A stretch of DNA of 64,000 nucleotides. It comes from Strigops habroptila (lineage: Eukaryota > Chordata > Aves > Psittaciformes > Psittacidae). Under the pieces are notes generated by a model. That model was not told the DNA's origin, made no database searches, and saw only the letters and a list, made by a program, of their open reading frames with translations. Shown here in pieces: positions 1 to 14,750 of the stretch. Every line of letters begins with the position of its first letter. Within the stretch, counting starts at the first letter, position 1. Made by a program: the position numbers and the translations under genes. The stretch is taken from positions 42,034,510-42,098,509 of the forward strand of contig NC_044302.2 in the NCBI RefSeq assembly GCF_004027225.2, given 5' to 3'.

Positions 1-1331
1 TCCCATGCTCAGCAGCATGGGGTACCCTGTGGAGGACCTGAGGCTGAGGGCACATCAACTGCCTGATTTAGGGAACAGCAGGTGCTCCTTGGCACCTTGG
101 AAACTGGGGGTGGCTTGCACAACCTGTGCTGTCTCAGGAGAACAAAAGTCATTACAAATAAAACCTAATGCCGCATGCATGCCCACCACCCCTCTACTAG
201 TGTTACCGTTTGCATTCATGACTTTTCAAGAAGGGCAGGCAGAAAAAGGCACCCTTCAAGAAGGATGAAGACGTCCAGCTCCTTCACAGCAACTCTTAGC
301 CGTTTTAACCAACCTGGCAAGGAAAGGATTTTCTGCATTAATTCAGAAGTACAGGAAACAGATTAAGGAAGATGTAACCTGTAAGTTTATGTGTTTCTTC
401 CTGTTAAGTAAGGATCATGTTTAGAAAACAATGAAGCTGAAGTTCTGCTTCACCTATTTTAAACCATGTTGCTGCTGAAGGGAACAGATTGCTTCTCCTG
501 CCGGAGGGCTCATCTGTGAAACCTGATGTCCTTCTCCGTGCCACCCATCCCAATGCTTCACCATGTCTGCTCTCCACGGCTTAAACAGTGGCACATATGG
601 ACCTGTATCTTTCCAGTAAAATGTGTAGCAAAGCTGAAAGCTGAAGTCTTTGGTGAGACCTCTTCTGCTCCAGGAAACACAACCCCCAAAGTGCTCACAC
701 TGACTGTGGGATAAATAGAGGGTAAAACTGCTCATGAGCAGTATATGGTGTTTTCAGAACAGTGCTGGGGGACAAGACTCTATCCTTGGTCTCACATGTC
801 CAACATGTAATGAAATGCTAGGTGAAACCACACTGTAAAGTAAGTGGTATTAAATGGCAGCTATGGTATAAATATACATTGCTGCCCATCACCTCTGTGG
901 CTATTAAAATTCAAATGGTGGTTTCAAGGGGAGGCAGCCCTTAGCAGTGCTTGAGTGGAGGGATTTTAAGCGTTTTTGAAAGGTTTCGTGCCAGGAGCAA
1001 CGTACAGAACTGAACAAGCAAATGCTTGATTTGGGCTCCAGCTGCTACACTGTGAGAAACTTGCAAGCCAGCAGAGGTAAAGGGTTGGACCCCCAGCAGC
1101 CTGGGCCAGGTTTTTCAGTACCTGAGTTTTGGTCAGTCCTGGGGGATAAATAGGAGGCCTTGGCAGATAGTTCACAGAAGGCAGCAGAACAGCCCATGCA
1201 GGAACACAATGGCAATACTGTTTCCCATAGACTAAAATAATGAATCATAGCTTCCCCTTGCTACTGTCGTTCACATAACCTTTATAATAATTTATAATTA
1301 GACTAGTTGCCCTTTGGATAGGTGCACATGC

Positions 1332-1346
1332 TTTTTTTTTTTTTTT
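1332..1346. repeat. T15 tract
   Basis: Fifteen consecutive T in otherwise unremarkable intergenic sequence. Comparable homopolymers are at 20797-20808 and 33056-33069. Confidence 0.8.
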
Positions 1347-4300
1347 GAAGGGTTGCTAAGGTAACTGATGATTTCCTTATTTCATCCTGTGTAAGGGGAA
1401 ATTTTACTTCCTAGTGAGCCTGAACTCGAGACTCAGTGAAAGCAGATACTTGTTTATCAGGAGTTTCAGTTGTTCTGCTGTTATCAGGCAGAGGACTCTC
1501 AACCTATTTTATGGGGGATTGTTTGTATTATTTCTTTTTAATGGTAAAAGAAGAGCTAGTGTAACTCTTGTGAATTGTTTAATCTAAAAAATAAGGGAGT
1601 GGAATTTTTAATTCAAATTTTTAAAAGGCTTTTACACTTTCTTACGAACTTTTACTCGGCCTGTTTGCTTTGCTATTTTCTGTCCTCTAGCTAGAAGTTA
1701 CTGCTACGCATACAAAAAAAAGAAGGCAAGAGAAGTCTGTGTGTATGGATGGTAGAGTGCCTCTGGTTGACCTGACCAATTCTCTATTTTGAAGAGCAGA
1801 TGAGATTTTATAAGTAAACAGCTGAAGGGAGAATGATTTCTTAATTCCTCTGTCCTCTCCCATGTATGCAGCATGAAGGCCAGAGAGCAGAAGGAAGCTG
1901 CAGCAGAAGCTCAGCTGCATGTCTCTCTGCTGTGGGAAACCTAATACACACCTTCAAATTAAACAGCAAATTCCCCAGTGTCCTTGCCCTCTTCCACTCC
2001 ATAGCACATGACAAAAGGAAAGAAGCTCCAGCTTCTGAGAAAAAGAAATAAACATCAGCATACTAGGTCAAGTAGCCAGCTGATCCTGCAATCCCCGAGC
2101 CCCTGCATGCTGTTTAGCAGAAGTCCTCTATACAGCATGTATACTGCAAGCAGCTTGCTCCCCAGCAGCCTGCTTGTGGTGTGAGCAAATGGACCAAGAG
2201 GGGCAGCAGTGCCTTGAGAGGAGGCCAGAGATGGGTAATGGCACAAAGTGCCAGATGGCCTTGTGCAGGGAATTCCCCTTCTCTCACTGAGACTTTCTTG
2301 TGCATCCTGCTCTAGCAGATTTACCCCCAAGTGCTGTGGCTTTCCCTTAGCAGTAGGATGAAGAAAGCCAGCCACAGACTTTGCCCCACTTCCCTTCCAG
2401 AGCCTGCCTCTGTGCAAGGCACTGGTGCTGCTGGCAGCAGAGCAAAGAGCTCCGCTAGCCATTGCTTTGTGGCCGTGCTCATGTGCAGATGTGTAAAAGA
2501 AATTTCTCCAGGAAATATTGGCTGGAGGTTTAAAAGTAGTCTGTAACTTGATGCGTTAGAGGACAAAGGTGAGTACATTTTATTATTTAATCTGTCAGAC
2601 AGTTCAATGCAATTCAAGGTTATTGTAATAAATAGAAATGTTTACCTAACCTTTCTCCACCTGATTCATCATGAATTGTATGACATGTCCTCAGTGACAC
2701 AGGAGTGTATAACTATAACCAAGAAAAAAGCAGATAAGAGCTTTACAGTGTATATCTCTGGTTTTACATAAAAGAGCACATAAAAAGACAGACATATCCT
2801 GGGATGCAGTTCTATATGTATATTCCACTGACTGTTTGTTGCTCACATGAAGTTTCATACAAAAACTAAACCCCACATGCACTCTTCAAACTGACATCCT
2901 GAGAGCTTTCAAAGTTAATATTTTAATCTCTATCTCCTCCTGCTCTCTTGGTAAGGATTTTCTATAATACTCTTGAGTAAGTGACATCAATATTGAGAAC
3001 AAAAAGGTTCATACCATTCTTTCTATTTGACCATGGCAGTAGATGTTATTTTGAGTCACTTTTACAGAGTAAAAGCCCCAGTTATTCATCAGGAGTAAAG
3101 ATTTGTGACAGAAGGCGTCTCAAACTACTTATGGAGTGTGAAAGTTTACACTGTGCCTATTCTCAGTAAAGCAAACTGGTTGATGGTTTTTGATCCTTCA
3201 TCAAAAAGATACCATACATTCTAACCAAAGCTTTTCATAAGGGAAAGTTAGTTATAAGAAAATGTTTCAATTCAAAACAATTTATTTTTCTTTTTAGTTG
3301 ACAATTAAAAAAAAAAATAAATTAATTTTCATTTAAAGATCGTTGAAAATTAAGTCTATGGTTGATCATTTAGATGTTAAAGACTATTGAGAGTAAGTCT
3401 ATGGTCAAAATCAAGCCAAAACTCATCATGACGTTGGAATCTCCAAATTTCCACTTCTAATTTTTTTCTTAATTTTTGACCTTTTGTCCTGACTAGGTTT
3501 GGGACTTTGTATTCTCTGTTGAAAACTTGATTTGGAGGCAGGAACTATTTCCCTCTTGAGATTTCAGGTTTAAAAAGGAGAAAAAAACACACACAGAGAC
3601 CAGAAGTAAGCAACCAGAAGAGTGATCCAAAACATCTTGCAAATACTGAGTTTCTTCCAAGATATCAATCCTTTTATTCTGGAGAGTTTCCTCTCATTGC
3701 ATAAATCAATAACTGGTCAGCAGAACCAAGCCAATTAATTCTTAACAAGACTGACTCTTGTTAAACGCGCAGGGCATTTTAAGCCGTTTGTGACTGCCTG
3801 TTGAAGCAATCTGCACATTTGGTCTCATTCTGTCTTCCCTGAGAGTAGTGACAGCAGCCTTTAATTGGCAGAAATCCCAACTGTCACCTCTTGGAGCATG
3901 GTGTGATTGTAGAGTGCAGTGGTCTCACGAAAGCTAAGACGTTTGTTGGGCAAAGGTAGGACTTGGGTTGCATGCAGAGTGCATGAGAAGGGGAGGTTGC
4001 TCCCCTTGGAAGAGATGTGATATTCCCACACTGGCCCAGGTTGCTGATTTGGTCTGTTGAAATGCACCATTGGATCATGTCTGCAGCAGTTATTTCCAAG
4101 CCAAAGTGGGGAAAGTCACAGGAGGTAATAGGACGAGTAACTGTGGTTAGGCCCACATGTGCCAGGGGGAAGTAGAAGTCTGCAAATGGTGTGTCATTTC
4201 TCTGCAGATAAATCTTTTAACTTGAACGAAAGAAACCAGAAAAGCCTTTCAGAAGTAAACTAAAGAGTTCTTTTTCAGAAGGTTGAAGTCCACCTGGAGT

Positions 4301-7300
4301 AGTTGGAGAAATAAATTGTTCAAACAATGTGAACATGTAACATGTGGGAATAACCTGGGATTTGAAGTTGTCTGAATAGAGAAAGACTCACTGAATTTCG
4401 GAGTGCCTAAGTGAGAAGGTGATTTTAAAAAGTATGAATAACAAATTATAAAGGTGCAAATTTAAAGTAATACTGATTCTTGTATGGCACAACACCCTCT
4501 CCTTGCTTTTTAAAGAATGCTGAGCCTTTATCACCTCAAGTGTTTCAGCTCTGAGAAATGGTACGAAAACATTTAAGCATTGATGTTTTGTGGGCCTGTA
4601 CAATCACAGTCTTGCAATTGGCTATTCTCTTTCATTGTATAAAAAAACCCAAAGCAAAATAACGAAAGTTAAGGACACAGCTGTTCACACAGAATTCTAC
4701 TGGCAGGTCAATGCTGAGAAAGGAACCAAAGAGGGAGGATACTTCAGAAAACAACCGAAGCATTGCATTAATCTTGCCACTTGGCATGTGGGAAAAATGT
4801 ATAAACAGCATACTATGCATCTATTTAATTTCTGCTGCCTTCTCCGTTTTCAGTGCTGGTATACTACATAGCAGCAGTTAATCATATGTCACAAAATATA
4901 CAGAAAACTTACTGTGTCAAAACTGGTGTAAAATTAAAACTTTATTAATCATTTACATTCAAGGCATAGTTAACAACTATGCTATTTACAATACTTTGAA
5001 GTGTCCTAGGCACCTAAATGCATTCTACTGGAATAAATGACACATAAAATGTAGATTGCAAGACATCTAAATTTGAATTTATACTGCATCCACAGTCCTG
5101 CCCTTTGGCTGTGTGCTCTCTGTGTGCTCTGTGAGCATCCTCCTTTGGACATTTTTGAACAGCATCTAAAAGATGTCAGGAATATCTCAAGAGTGAAACT
5201 GTATGCTTTTATTTGAATAAATGTTTTCTGTGTTCATTTTGTTGTTGACATGCTTTGGGAGGACTGGTTCTCATCCAGTAAAAATATATTAATAGTGCTA
5301 TCATCTCTTCAAGGCAGGGACTGCTTCTTACCAAGAATATACAATAGCACTCGGAGAATATGTAATAACACCCAGAGCAAATGTAAGTTAAAGCTAACCA
5401 GGACTGCTGCATGGTTTTATAACACAAATAATAAGATTACCATGCAGACAAGTGATTATGCCTCCAGCCATGCACAATCTGAATTCTTGCCAGCTTTGTT
5501 TCGTCTGTACCTTTATAAGCAAATGCCTGTTCAAATCCTCTCCTGCATGCTTTTAAGGCCTTCCATGAACCAGACCTAAGCTGTTCCTCAGCTCTTCTCA
5601 ACATTGAAATCACCATTCTCACTCCAGTGATGTCTGTTGCTCTAGAACAGACAGTCTTTCTGGCATGCTGTTACTTCTGCAGAAGATGCCCCCCTGCCCA
5701 CCCCCAGCCTTCCTTCTGACAGCTAGTTATCATACTGCCTTTGAGTAGGAGGGTAAGGATTTTCCAAATGACCTCAGCACACATTGCATCCTCTAGATTT
5801 GCAATACCTTTGGTGTGAGCATTGCAGTGCCTCTGGGCAAGGAATAGGGGGATTTCCACAGTAGCTGCCTTTGTACATGCTGTCAGCCATGAAGGGTGAG
5901 AGTGTCTCACAAAGCACCTGGTTTGTTCAGACTTTAGTGAACTGGGATGTGCAGGACAGTTGAGAGTCTTCCTGCTTCTGCTGCATTTCACCTTCCAGAG
6001 GGTAGAGAGGCTGAAGTGGAGTCTGTTCAAAAGGAGTGGGGAACCTTGTATATTCAAGTATCGGAGGTGAACATTGCATAATAAGCGACTTTCTCACTTG
6101 ATGTTCTGGTTTTGTCTATGAGCACAAGGTTTTCAGCCTGAATCTCTGCACCCAGCACGTCTCATGTAGAGATTCAAGAATTTTCAGCAGAAACCTCTGA
6201 AGGGGAGACAGAGGCGGACAGAGGTGGCATGAGTCTAGGTCAAGATCATGTTGAGGAGAAGAGTGACTGGTGGCTGATAGTGAGGTAGCAAACAGCATGT
6301 GGCATACTCACCTCTGCTTCTCCAGATCTCATCCCAGAGTTGGCAGTGGTATTTATGCATGTGCTACTGAAGTCTGCCCAGTCTTAACCAAAGACTATTG
6401 GTCTGGGAATGCAATCTCTATGCATTTTCTATAGGCATTTCTAGCTATTTATGCTCTTTAATTAGTGAAATAAGTATAAAAGTAATCAGCACATAATTAG
6501 TGGCCTCATCTATCAAGCTTTAGTTTGAAGTGGATGGCCCTTTCTTTCAAAGGCACTAAAAACTTGCAGCTCCCATGTGTGTTAGTAGGACTGAGTATAT
6601 TTTTGGTCGCCACTAACGAGAAATCTGATATTCATTACTACTACATGACCTAATGAAGCCTTCTAGTGTTAGGTGACACAGCCAAGCTGAGATATATAAG
6701 GCCAAACAAGATAGACATTTGCATACAGAAAATCTGTAGGCAAATTTTTTTTTCCTGTTAACACTGCTTCTTCAGCTACCAACATTGCAACTTCTGACTT
6801 TTGGCATCAACTGTCACTTTTCTCCTTTTTGAATGTTTCATAATCTCTCCTTGGCTAATCTTAACAGTGCCCTTCTAATCAGACATTGAAATTAATTAGG
6901 AAACAGGATTGGAAAGGGTTCCTAACATGTAGCCATTCATAGAAGACAAGAATGGCTCTGAAGTACTGACCACAAGGCAGTGGCTGCATCCATTTGTATC
7001 ATTATTGAGAGAGAAATATCCAGAGTCTTCAGTGGAAAAAAACAGCCAGGAGGGGAGAGGAAGTTTAATGTATTTAAAAGATCTGCTACATCCTCAAAAA
7101 TTGTAAAGGAATGATCCTCCAAACAGGTAATAAATGGGGGAAATGAGAATAATTTGGAGATTTTAAGTGGTGTTCTGTGGTTTGTCGTATAAAACATTAA
7201 CTTTAAGGTACTTATTTCAGGATATATATTTTTTAAATTATTAGTATTATTATATATAAAGAGGTTTTGGCTACTTCTGGTTTCAGAAATTTTGTCTTTC

Positions 7301-8863
7301 CAGGTCTGGGTTTCCTTGGGTCTGCCCCTGGGTGCATGATCTTTTAGGAAGGACAGAAGATTTAAGACATTTTATGAGCAATTACACTTTATGCCAGGGT
7401 CCTGGTTTCTTGAATCTCAAGGAAACCCTTTCCCCATGTGTTTGTATAAGGCTTAGAGTTGTATGAATTGGCATAAACAGCCAAAGTATCTGTGTTCAGC
7501 AGTTCAGTTAAAAATGTTTTCTGATACCCAGTAAATAAACAATGTTTTCCACTTGGCTGTTGAACACCAGCAGGGAGAAAAATGGGTCATGATCTCTATC
7601 TAGCCTTATGCGCTCTTTTAACTCATGAAAATGAAACAGATTATACAAATCTATTTAATGACTGAATGACCTAAATAAAAGCTAATTCTGCAGCTGCCTA
7701 CAATTTGCATCACATGAATATTTTTCCAAAATGAATAGGGTACAATGACACCTAAGCAAAATGTGCACAGGTTTGAGTTGGAGAGTTGTTAAGTAGTCTG
7801 AATTATTTATATTTATTCTTCATTAGCTGGATTACAATAGCTCTGCACAGGTATGGAACCTGTGCACCTGGCACTGCAGAACTGAATGGCAACAGGCACA
7901 TAACTGTTTTGGTGTGTAAATGGGTGCTGCCCACCCCTTGTGGTTATACAAGCGATTCACACTGCTGCGGGCTCTGGACAAGTGGCACCCCTGGAGGCTG
8001 ATGAAAGCTAAGCCCTCGTAGCCCAAACAGCCAGAGAACAAATGGAAAATCAAGACAAAGGATTCACCCAAAAATGGTACAAGATTTTAATGGTATGTAT
8101 GTCCACAAGTCATGTACGAAATGCTTTTACCTTCTCAGATCTCATCCTAATGAGGAAGCTACATGGGACAAAACTGTGAAAGATATTTGTGGATAAATGA
8201 GCAAGGCAGTTTTGCATCACAGAGAGGCTAGGTACATTGGGTGAGAAATGTCAGAATAAGAAAGAAAAGCAGAGAAATATCAGTGTTGGGAAAACTCTCA
8301 GAACATAAAGCCATGAAAATTTTATAGGAGGGTTAGAACTAACAGAACAGACTTGGGGAAAATTGTAAGCCTGGAATATTACCTTGACTTAGCATTTTGA
8401 AAGGCCTTGGAGATCCAGAGAAAATCACATAGAAGGGCACTTCAGTATTCAAATTAAGACTTAAAGCCCCAACAAGGGAGAGGATGCAGGGCAATGGATT
8501 ACGTGAAAACAGACGACAGGAAGCAATGGCTTTTATAATCAGAGCAGAAGAAGCCAAAGATATCATCTTTGATATGAGAGGGGGTAAAGATACTAACAAT
8601 GGTTGAGAAGAGTGTAAGTAACAAGATCAAAAAGGAAACAAAACTCAATCTGTCTGGAGCAGAGGCTAAGTGAGAGGTGCTTATGAATCAACAGGATGAA
8701 AGAACTGATTGTATTATCCAACGAGAAGGCAGAAACACAGGGAGAAAATACAAGCTCTGAAGGACAAACACCAAAAATTGTAGAAGTGAAAAGAAAGCTT
8801 GCCATGTAAGTTAGGAATGAGCAACCAGATGTACACAAAGAAAGGACTCAGTCACAAAAGCCA

Positions 8864-8955
8864 AAATTAAAAAAACCCAAAAACCAAAACCCCAAAATCA
8901 AACCTAAAATATCCAGCAGGTAATGACTGATAATAAAAGGAAAAAAAAAAAAAAT
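8864..8955. repeat. A-rich low-complexity region with A15
   Basis: AAAAAAACCCAAAAACCAAA and similar, ending in fifteen A (8941-8955). May be a decayed retroposon tail, but no body is recognisable. Confidence 0.65.
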
Positions 8956-11900
8956 TGGAAAGCTTTCCACTCTGAAGTACATGAACAGTATTTAATTATT
9001 GTGAGTAACAGGAAGAAAAATCCCATGACTCTCTTTAAATCCAAAATAGATTGCAAATCCAAAACATAGGAAGAGGAAGAAAGCATGTACAATATTGTTT
9101 CCTAAAGTAGTAAAAACAAGACCCATGAGATACATTGAGTGCAACAAGGCATTTGTTTGAATCAATTGAATTTGGATAGTGCATATTATGCTTTTTATTC
9201 AGCCTGAGAGCTAGCTAGCTGGTGTTTACTTGACCTTCCTCCCTGCTGTACTTGCTCTCCGATCACAGAAGTGTGCCATTCACAGAAATGCTGTATATTC
9301 CTGTCATGTCTGTACTTGCTCTTGAATGTCTTTGTGTCTGTTTGGGTATATATTTGACTCTGAATTTCACCCAAGGACAGCAAGTTAGTAGCAGACAACT
9401 GAATTCAGCTCAGTACATTTGCCCCAAATGCAGATGTTCAAATGACACAGCTTTTATATACTAGTACCAATGAAAAATTCTTCTGAGAACCCGGAGTGGT
9501 AGAAAGAGCACTGCATGTATTCCAGCAGCTAAAAATGGGCAGGTGTTTGATAAATCAGCTTTCATGTGTGTGATTAGTTGGGGAAGTGGTTATTGTGGTT
9601 AATACTTATGATGACTGTCATTTACTCCAGCCTCTTATGCAGAAGCTTGACTTCTGGGAGTTGATTATAGACATGATAACCTTGCAAATTCAACAAAGCT
9701 CATTTTTCTAAAGCTCAGGTGCAATGGAAAGTGGGTGCCAAGGGGAAGAGAGTGTCTGTGGCTCTTGGCAACATGGCAGCATGCCCATCACCACATCAGT
9801 AACAAGAACTCCTGAGCATGGGAAACTATAACTGGAGGAACAGCTCCCGCCACAACTCCTGTCCCTCTCCATACTGGGAGGAGACACTCCAGTTTCAAAC
9901 CAGTGATGGTCATTGATGAGGCACTTGGTTAGAAGAAGGTGTGGCAGCTTTTACTACAGGGTGCAGATATTGAGGGAGAAGAAGGAGAAATAAAGGCTAG
10001 TCAGAAGGCTAGTGGTTGTGGAAAGCTTGGTGCAGACTACAGTGAGCCAAGGATCAGACAGTGTAAAGTTTTTCTGTGTCACTATAGTTGTTTTTATAAA
10101 AAAATGAAGCCCCTTGCCAGTGTGCCCATTCACCGCCAGCAACCTGTAAGTCTTGATTTTGTAAGGAAAAGGCACAGTTTAAGATGAGTCACAGGCCAGC
10201 CACCCTGTGTCCTAGACATGGTCATGTTTAATGACATTCCTTGAAGGCACCCACCTTGTCTGATCACGAGTGAGAGAGATGGTGTAAAATATTGTGTAGT
10301 CCAGAATTTAATCTAATACAGATCAGCTGAGGCCCTGATGCTGTTTTACTGGTTTTATGCCAATCTAAGCAAATGTTAAGCCTTGGTATTTTTTACACAT
10401 GCGTTTCCTACAGGGCACACAGTGCTTCAGTGCAATTAGTAAAAGGTAGTTACCAGCAGTTACCAATAAAATAGACCTATGCCGTGAGGAGAAGTCTCAG
10501 CACAAATTGCCAAGTAAGGCAGATGTTAGTTTTTTTCTGGGAGTTTCCAAGATAATGCTTTTTAATATGTTTTTCTGACTTGTCAGAACATCTAACATAT
10601 TCCCGGGTCTATTGCTCTGATCGAAAAAGCCCATAAGAAGCGAGGCCCGTCTCTAAGTATGGATTATGTGAATTAACTGGGCTTTTTTGACATTGTCTTC
10701 AGTTTCCTTTGTGCCTGATTTATTGAGGTAATTCTTCGAATCTTACTATGAGAGACAAGAGGTAGACATCCTAATTAATTTGTAATGCTTCTGAAACCAC
10801 CTATCTTCTGAAATGCAGGGGCTATTTCCTGAGATCTTGGAAAGGATATCTTAAAATCACCCATGGCTCATCTATTTATGGAAAATGTAGATGCCAGACA
10901 ACATTTATTTTGAAAACAGGAACTACTAATTAAGAAGCTCTTCATATATATGCATAGAGTTAGATGCTCAGCCAAATGTTAAAGTGACTGAAACTCAATG
11001 TTTTTATAGATGTTTGGTTAATTTTATTTCAGCACCATTTCTTGCATTATTTTCTGGCTTTTCCAGAAGCAGATTTGGAAAGTCAGTCATGCAAGTGCTG
11101 TCTGACACTTGAGCTAACCTATTGTTGCAAAATTTATCTGAATCAATAATTTTGTGTAACTAAAGGAAAACTTCACATCTGGAAGAGTTTCATTCTTTGC
11201 CAACATCCAAATATTTGGATGAATGCAAAAAGCATCTAAGGAAAATGAAAAAAAGACCTTCAGAAGGTGCTTATAAGGGAATTATGTGAAGGATGGTGCT
11301 TTTATGACTAGCAAAAGTTTTTAATATTTAGCAATTATTTGCATGTGTAGAGAGGTGTATGATCTGATAACAGCGAGCCTTACTTATGTATTTCAATATA
11401 TTCCTTCTTCCTTTGAGCTGAAGAAACATGCATCTGAAGCCAAACAATTTGCAGTGATGCACAGGGGAAAGTCAAGTGGGTCTCTAGGCTTGTTGTTTGC
11501 GTAATAGTTCATGGAGCTGCTTATTGCATAATTTTTTGCAATTGCTTCAAGCCCATGACAATACTAATGGAGCTTATTCCCACAGATCTCTGTGGATACA
11601 GGAACCTTGAAAGAAGGAGGAGGAAGCACAGTCTACAGACAGTGAAAAATGCAAGAAAACGTATTGCCATTCACAAAAAAACCCCCCAAAAAGGCTTAAG
11701 GTTAAAATTTTGGGGCGAAGGAAGTGTTTGGGGTCTGGTGAGAACAAGTAGAACTTCTGTGGTATTACATTAATGGGACAGTTCTGTCTTCATGAGGTTG
11801 GTGGGATTGGCCAACTGTGAAAAGAGGAACTTTTGCTACCCCTTGCTACCCACACACTTCCTCATCAGCACTGAACTTGATAACATGGTCTGTAAAAGAC

Positions 11901-12766
11901 TGCTGTCTTCCCTGAACCCTTGCTGATAATAGCACATACACCGTACCCAGCACTGCGCTCTGCAAACCCCATGAAGATCTGCTTTGCTCCTGGAGTCGTC
12001 TGGGCAAACCCCCTCTGCCTCACCCATCCTTGGCAATGATTTCTTTTTGCTGTGGAGAACTGATGCCTGTCCTGTATGCAGAAAGTAGATACAAACCTTA
12101 CCTGAAAAAGCAGTTGAAGTTGGAAAAAATAATCCAGCCCTCTGGTGGCTTATGTTTCTTTGTGCTGTCAGTGGTGAGGGCAAAGGAAAAGGGTCTCCTG
12201 AGGCTTGGGGGAACAGTGGGCTGAGCATGAGCTGGCATGGGATATCACGTTGATCATACAAGGATCCTCTACCTCCAACACTATCTATACCTTTGGGAAA
12301 CATAGACCATATAAATCTCCCACCACACTGGCATATCACACCTGCGCTTTCTGCCTACAGGGCTACGTACAAGCTGCAGGGAAAATTCTAGCAGGAGGAA
12401 AGTCTTGCTCTGCAGTTTTGCATGACTTGCATGCACAAACTGAGGTGACCTCAGTCTAAAAACCTCAGTCTTTGCTGGGTGTTACCAAGATACTGTCAGT
12501 CAGGAAGACACAAGCAGGCATGTGTAAGGAGCAGGAGGAGGAGGAAGGAGCTCAGGTCTCCTGTGTTGATGAAGGGGGGAATTCATGGGAAGACTTAGAG
12601 GTGACTGTGCTATCTCTGAGTATGCTATGGGGTGGAAAAGGGACCTCTGAAATAAGAAAGGTGGAAAACAAACCAAAAGCACTGTTGGCTATGCAGAAAG
12701 TACAGAGTGTTGGGAGCTGTTCAGACTTCCCCACCTAGTCTGTGCCCCTTGGCTTTCTCACTCACA

Positions 12767-12802
12767 CATGCAAAATGCTGGTTCATCCATGCAAAATGCT
12801 GG
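12767..12802 (+). repeat. Short direct repeat
   Basis: CATGCAAAATGCTGG occurs at 12767-12781 and again at 12788-12802, spaced by 6 bases. Contains ATGCAAAAT, close to the octamer motif ATGCAAAT with one extra A. Confidence 0.7.
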
Positions 12803-14344
12803 CTGCAGATGTGAAGGGCTGGGGCAAGGCTGCTGGTACTGTGGGGATGAAAAAAGTTGCTGTTGAGTTTTACTTTGGTTTCTGCAAGCTAGTTATGGAC
12901 TCTCCAGGCAGACCCCAGGTAAGGGAAAGGATCTGGTAGGGTCTTCACAATGCCCTGACAGCACTTGGTGTTGAGAGAGCAGCACAGGTCTGCTGCGTGG
13001 TGTTTCTGTAAGGTGATGGAAAGGCTCCAGAGGGAGACTTAGGCAGAGTGAGGGTTACTACAGATTACACAGGGCTGTGCAATGTATGTTCAATGGTGCT
13101 TTTCTTCTGCAAGAGTTATTTGCAATTGCTATTAGTGGATATGTCCTGTTTGCAACTGGAAGTGGGCAGCTGAGCTTCTCTGTGAGTTTCTGAGTGAGTT
13201 TCTCTGCCCTCATGAAATGGTAGTGTTCTGCAAGCAGGCATGATAAGGCGTGTGAATCACACCATCCCAAGCGCTTGGCATCTGCATGAGTCATTGTTTT
13301 GCTACCACGTTTTACAATTCCTTCCTGTTTTGCAGCATTTGGGGGTTTGTTATCCTTGTGATCTATCCAAAGCACTTTGAAAACTGAGGTGCAAATGTTA
13401 AGGCTTGGCTTGGTACAATATATTTTGCTTCCCAGGAAATGTCACAATTTCAGTCTGTTTCAAATGAGAATGAAATAAAATAAACCTTTGAAATACCCTG
13501 CAGGAATGAACACTTTGAAAGCACCTTTGGTCAACTGCTTTTTTAAAAATTTAGAGGCACTTTTGACACTATAATGTTTGTATTCCAATATTAGCTGTTT
13601 CAAGATTTCTAAACATCTCTTAAATAAACACTGAAAATTGCTTGAGCTGAAAAAACAGAGTTTCCTTTATTAAAATGTCAGTAGCAAGTTTTGACACTAC
13701 CAAAACACCCTACTTTGAAATCATTATTTCTGTCAAAAAGGATTATAAAAAAAATCTGGGCCTAATTCTCTGTATAAAAATGCATACACGCAGAGATATG
13801 AAAACACAAAAACTTGTCAGAAACAGAAGATGAAAATTCAGAAACTTACTCATGCAAACTGAGGATTATCACAGTTTTACAAATTTTGGAGCAGATATTG
13901 AAATGCTTTTCCCATTTTCATTCCATTAAGCTTAAGTCTAACACATTTGACAATTCTGTCGATTACTTGGAAGAAAAATAAGTAAAATGGCTAATATTTA
14001 AAGTTTCCGTAAGACAAATATCTGAGAATTGCTGAACTGTGAAGAGACTGCAGTGTGCATTTAGCAGTATGATTTAGATATGCAGATATAAGCAACAGCA
14101 TATGTTAGCTAAGGATGAGAATGTAGGTAACGTTGCCTGAATGGGAACCAATGACAAGATATTTGTGGGTGGTATGCAAGTTCCCCCTGTAACACCAATG
14201 CCAAAATAGCTTAAGAAATCTCTTAGGAACTGTTAAGTGGAAATGAAGCTTTGGCTTTTGTTTTTGTTTTTGGGTTTGGGTTTTTTTCTCCTTACTTTTT
14301 CTATATGTGTATTGATGCAAGTATTTCTGCAATACTATTAAAGA

Positions 14345-14750
14345 TGTTGATAAAGTACAGACGGTTCATGCAGGAGCCACAGGGATGAGTAATGGTCTGA
14401 AAAATATGTCCTGTATGAGAAGACTTAAAACAGTTGGTTTACCAGAGAGGAAGTTAAGAGATACTTTGATCACAGTCTGTCAGCGCTCATACAGTGAGCA
14501 AGCCTTTGACTTCTATCTCTAAAACCTGGCAGAAGAAAATATCACAGGAACCAGTGAATGAACTGAAGAAAGACAATTTAAGATTAGAAATGAAGTGCAA
14601 ATTTTCAGCAGTGAGGCTAACTAATCACTGAAACAATGCATTAAGAAATGTGATAAAAAATAATGCAGAGAAATTTGGTGATTTGTTACTTAACAGGTTA
14701 GCCCGGATGACAGGAGTGATTCCCTTTGGCCTTATGCTCTAGAAATGCTT
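14345..14750 (+). mobile_element. Ancient CR1/L3-like LINE 3' fragment
   Basis: The order of segments matches the 3' half of old CR1-type LINEs as remembered from reptile and bird genomes: CAGGAGCCACAGGGATGA, AATATGTCCTGTATGAGAAG, a GATCACAGTCTGT region, then CAGTGAGGCTAACTAATCAC. It is strongly decayed with many stops, so an old copy. The subfamily is not assigned. Confidence 0.6.

Larger units (their letters stand above)
1..14344. other. Intergenic DNA, no gene recognised
   Basis: No open frame exceeds 167 codons, and none shows a recognisable domain. Overlapping open frames on both strands suggest chance. Homopolymer tracts (1332, 8941), a small direct repeat (12767) and the paired TAATTAGTG motifs (6459, 6494) are the only structure I note. 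Conserved non-coding elements may be present but cannot be told by eye. Confidence 0.6.

Noticed and set aside
11836..12339. 167-codon open frame on the minus strand
   Set aside because: No family resemblance, no splice or promoter context, and open frames overlap on the other strand. It fits chance.
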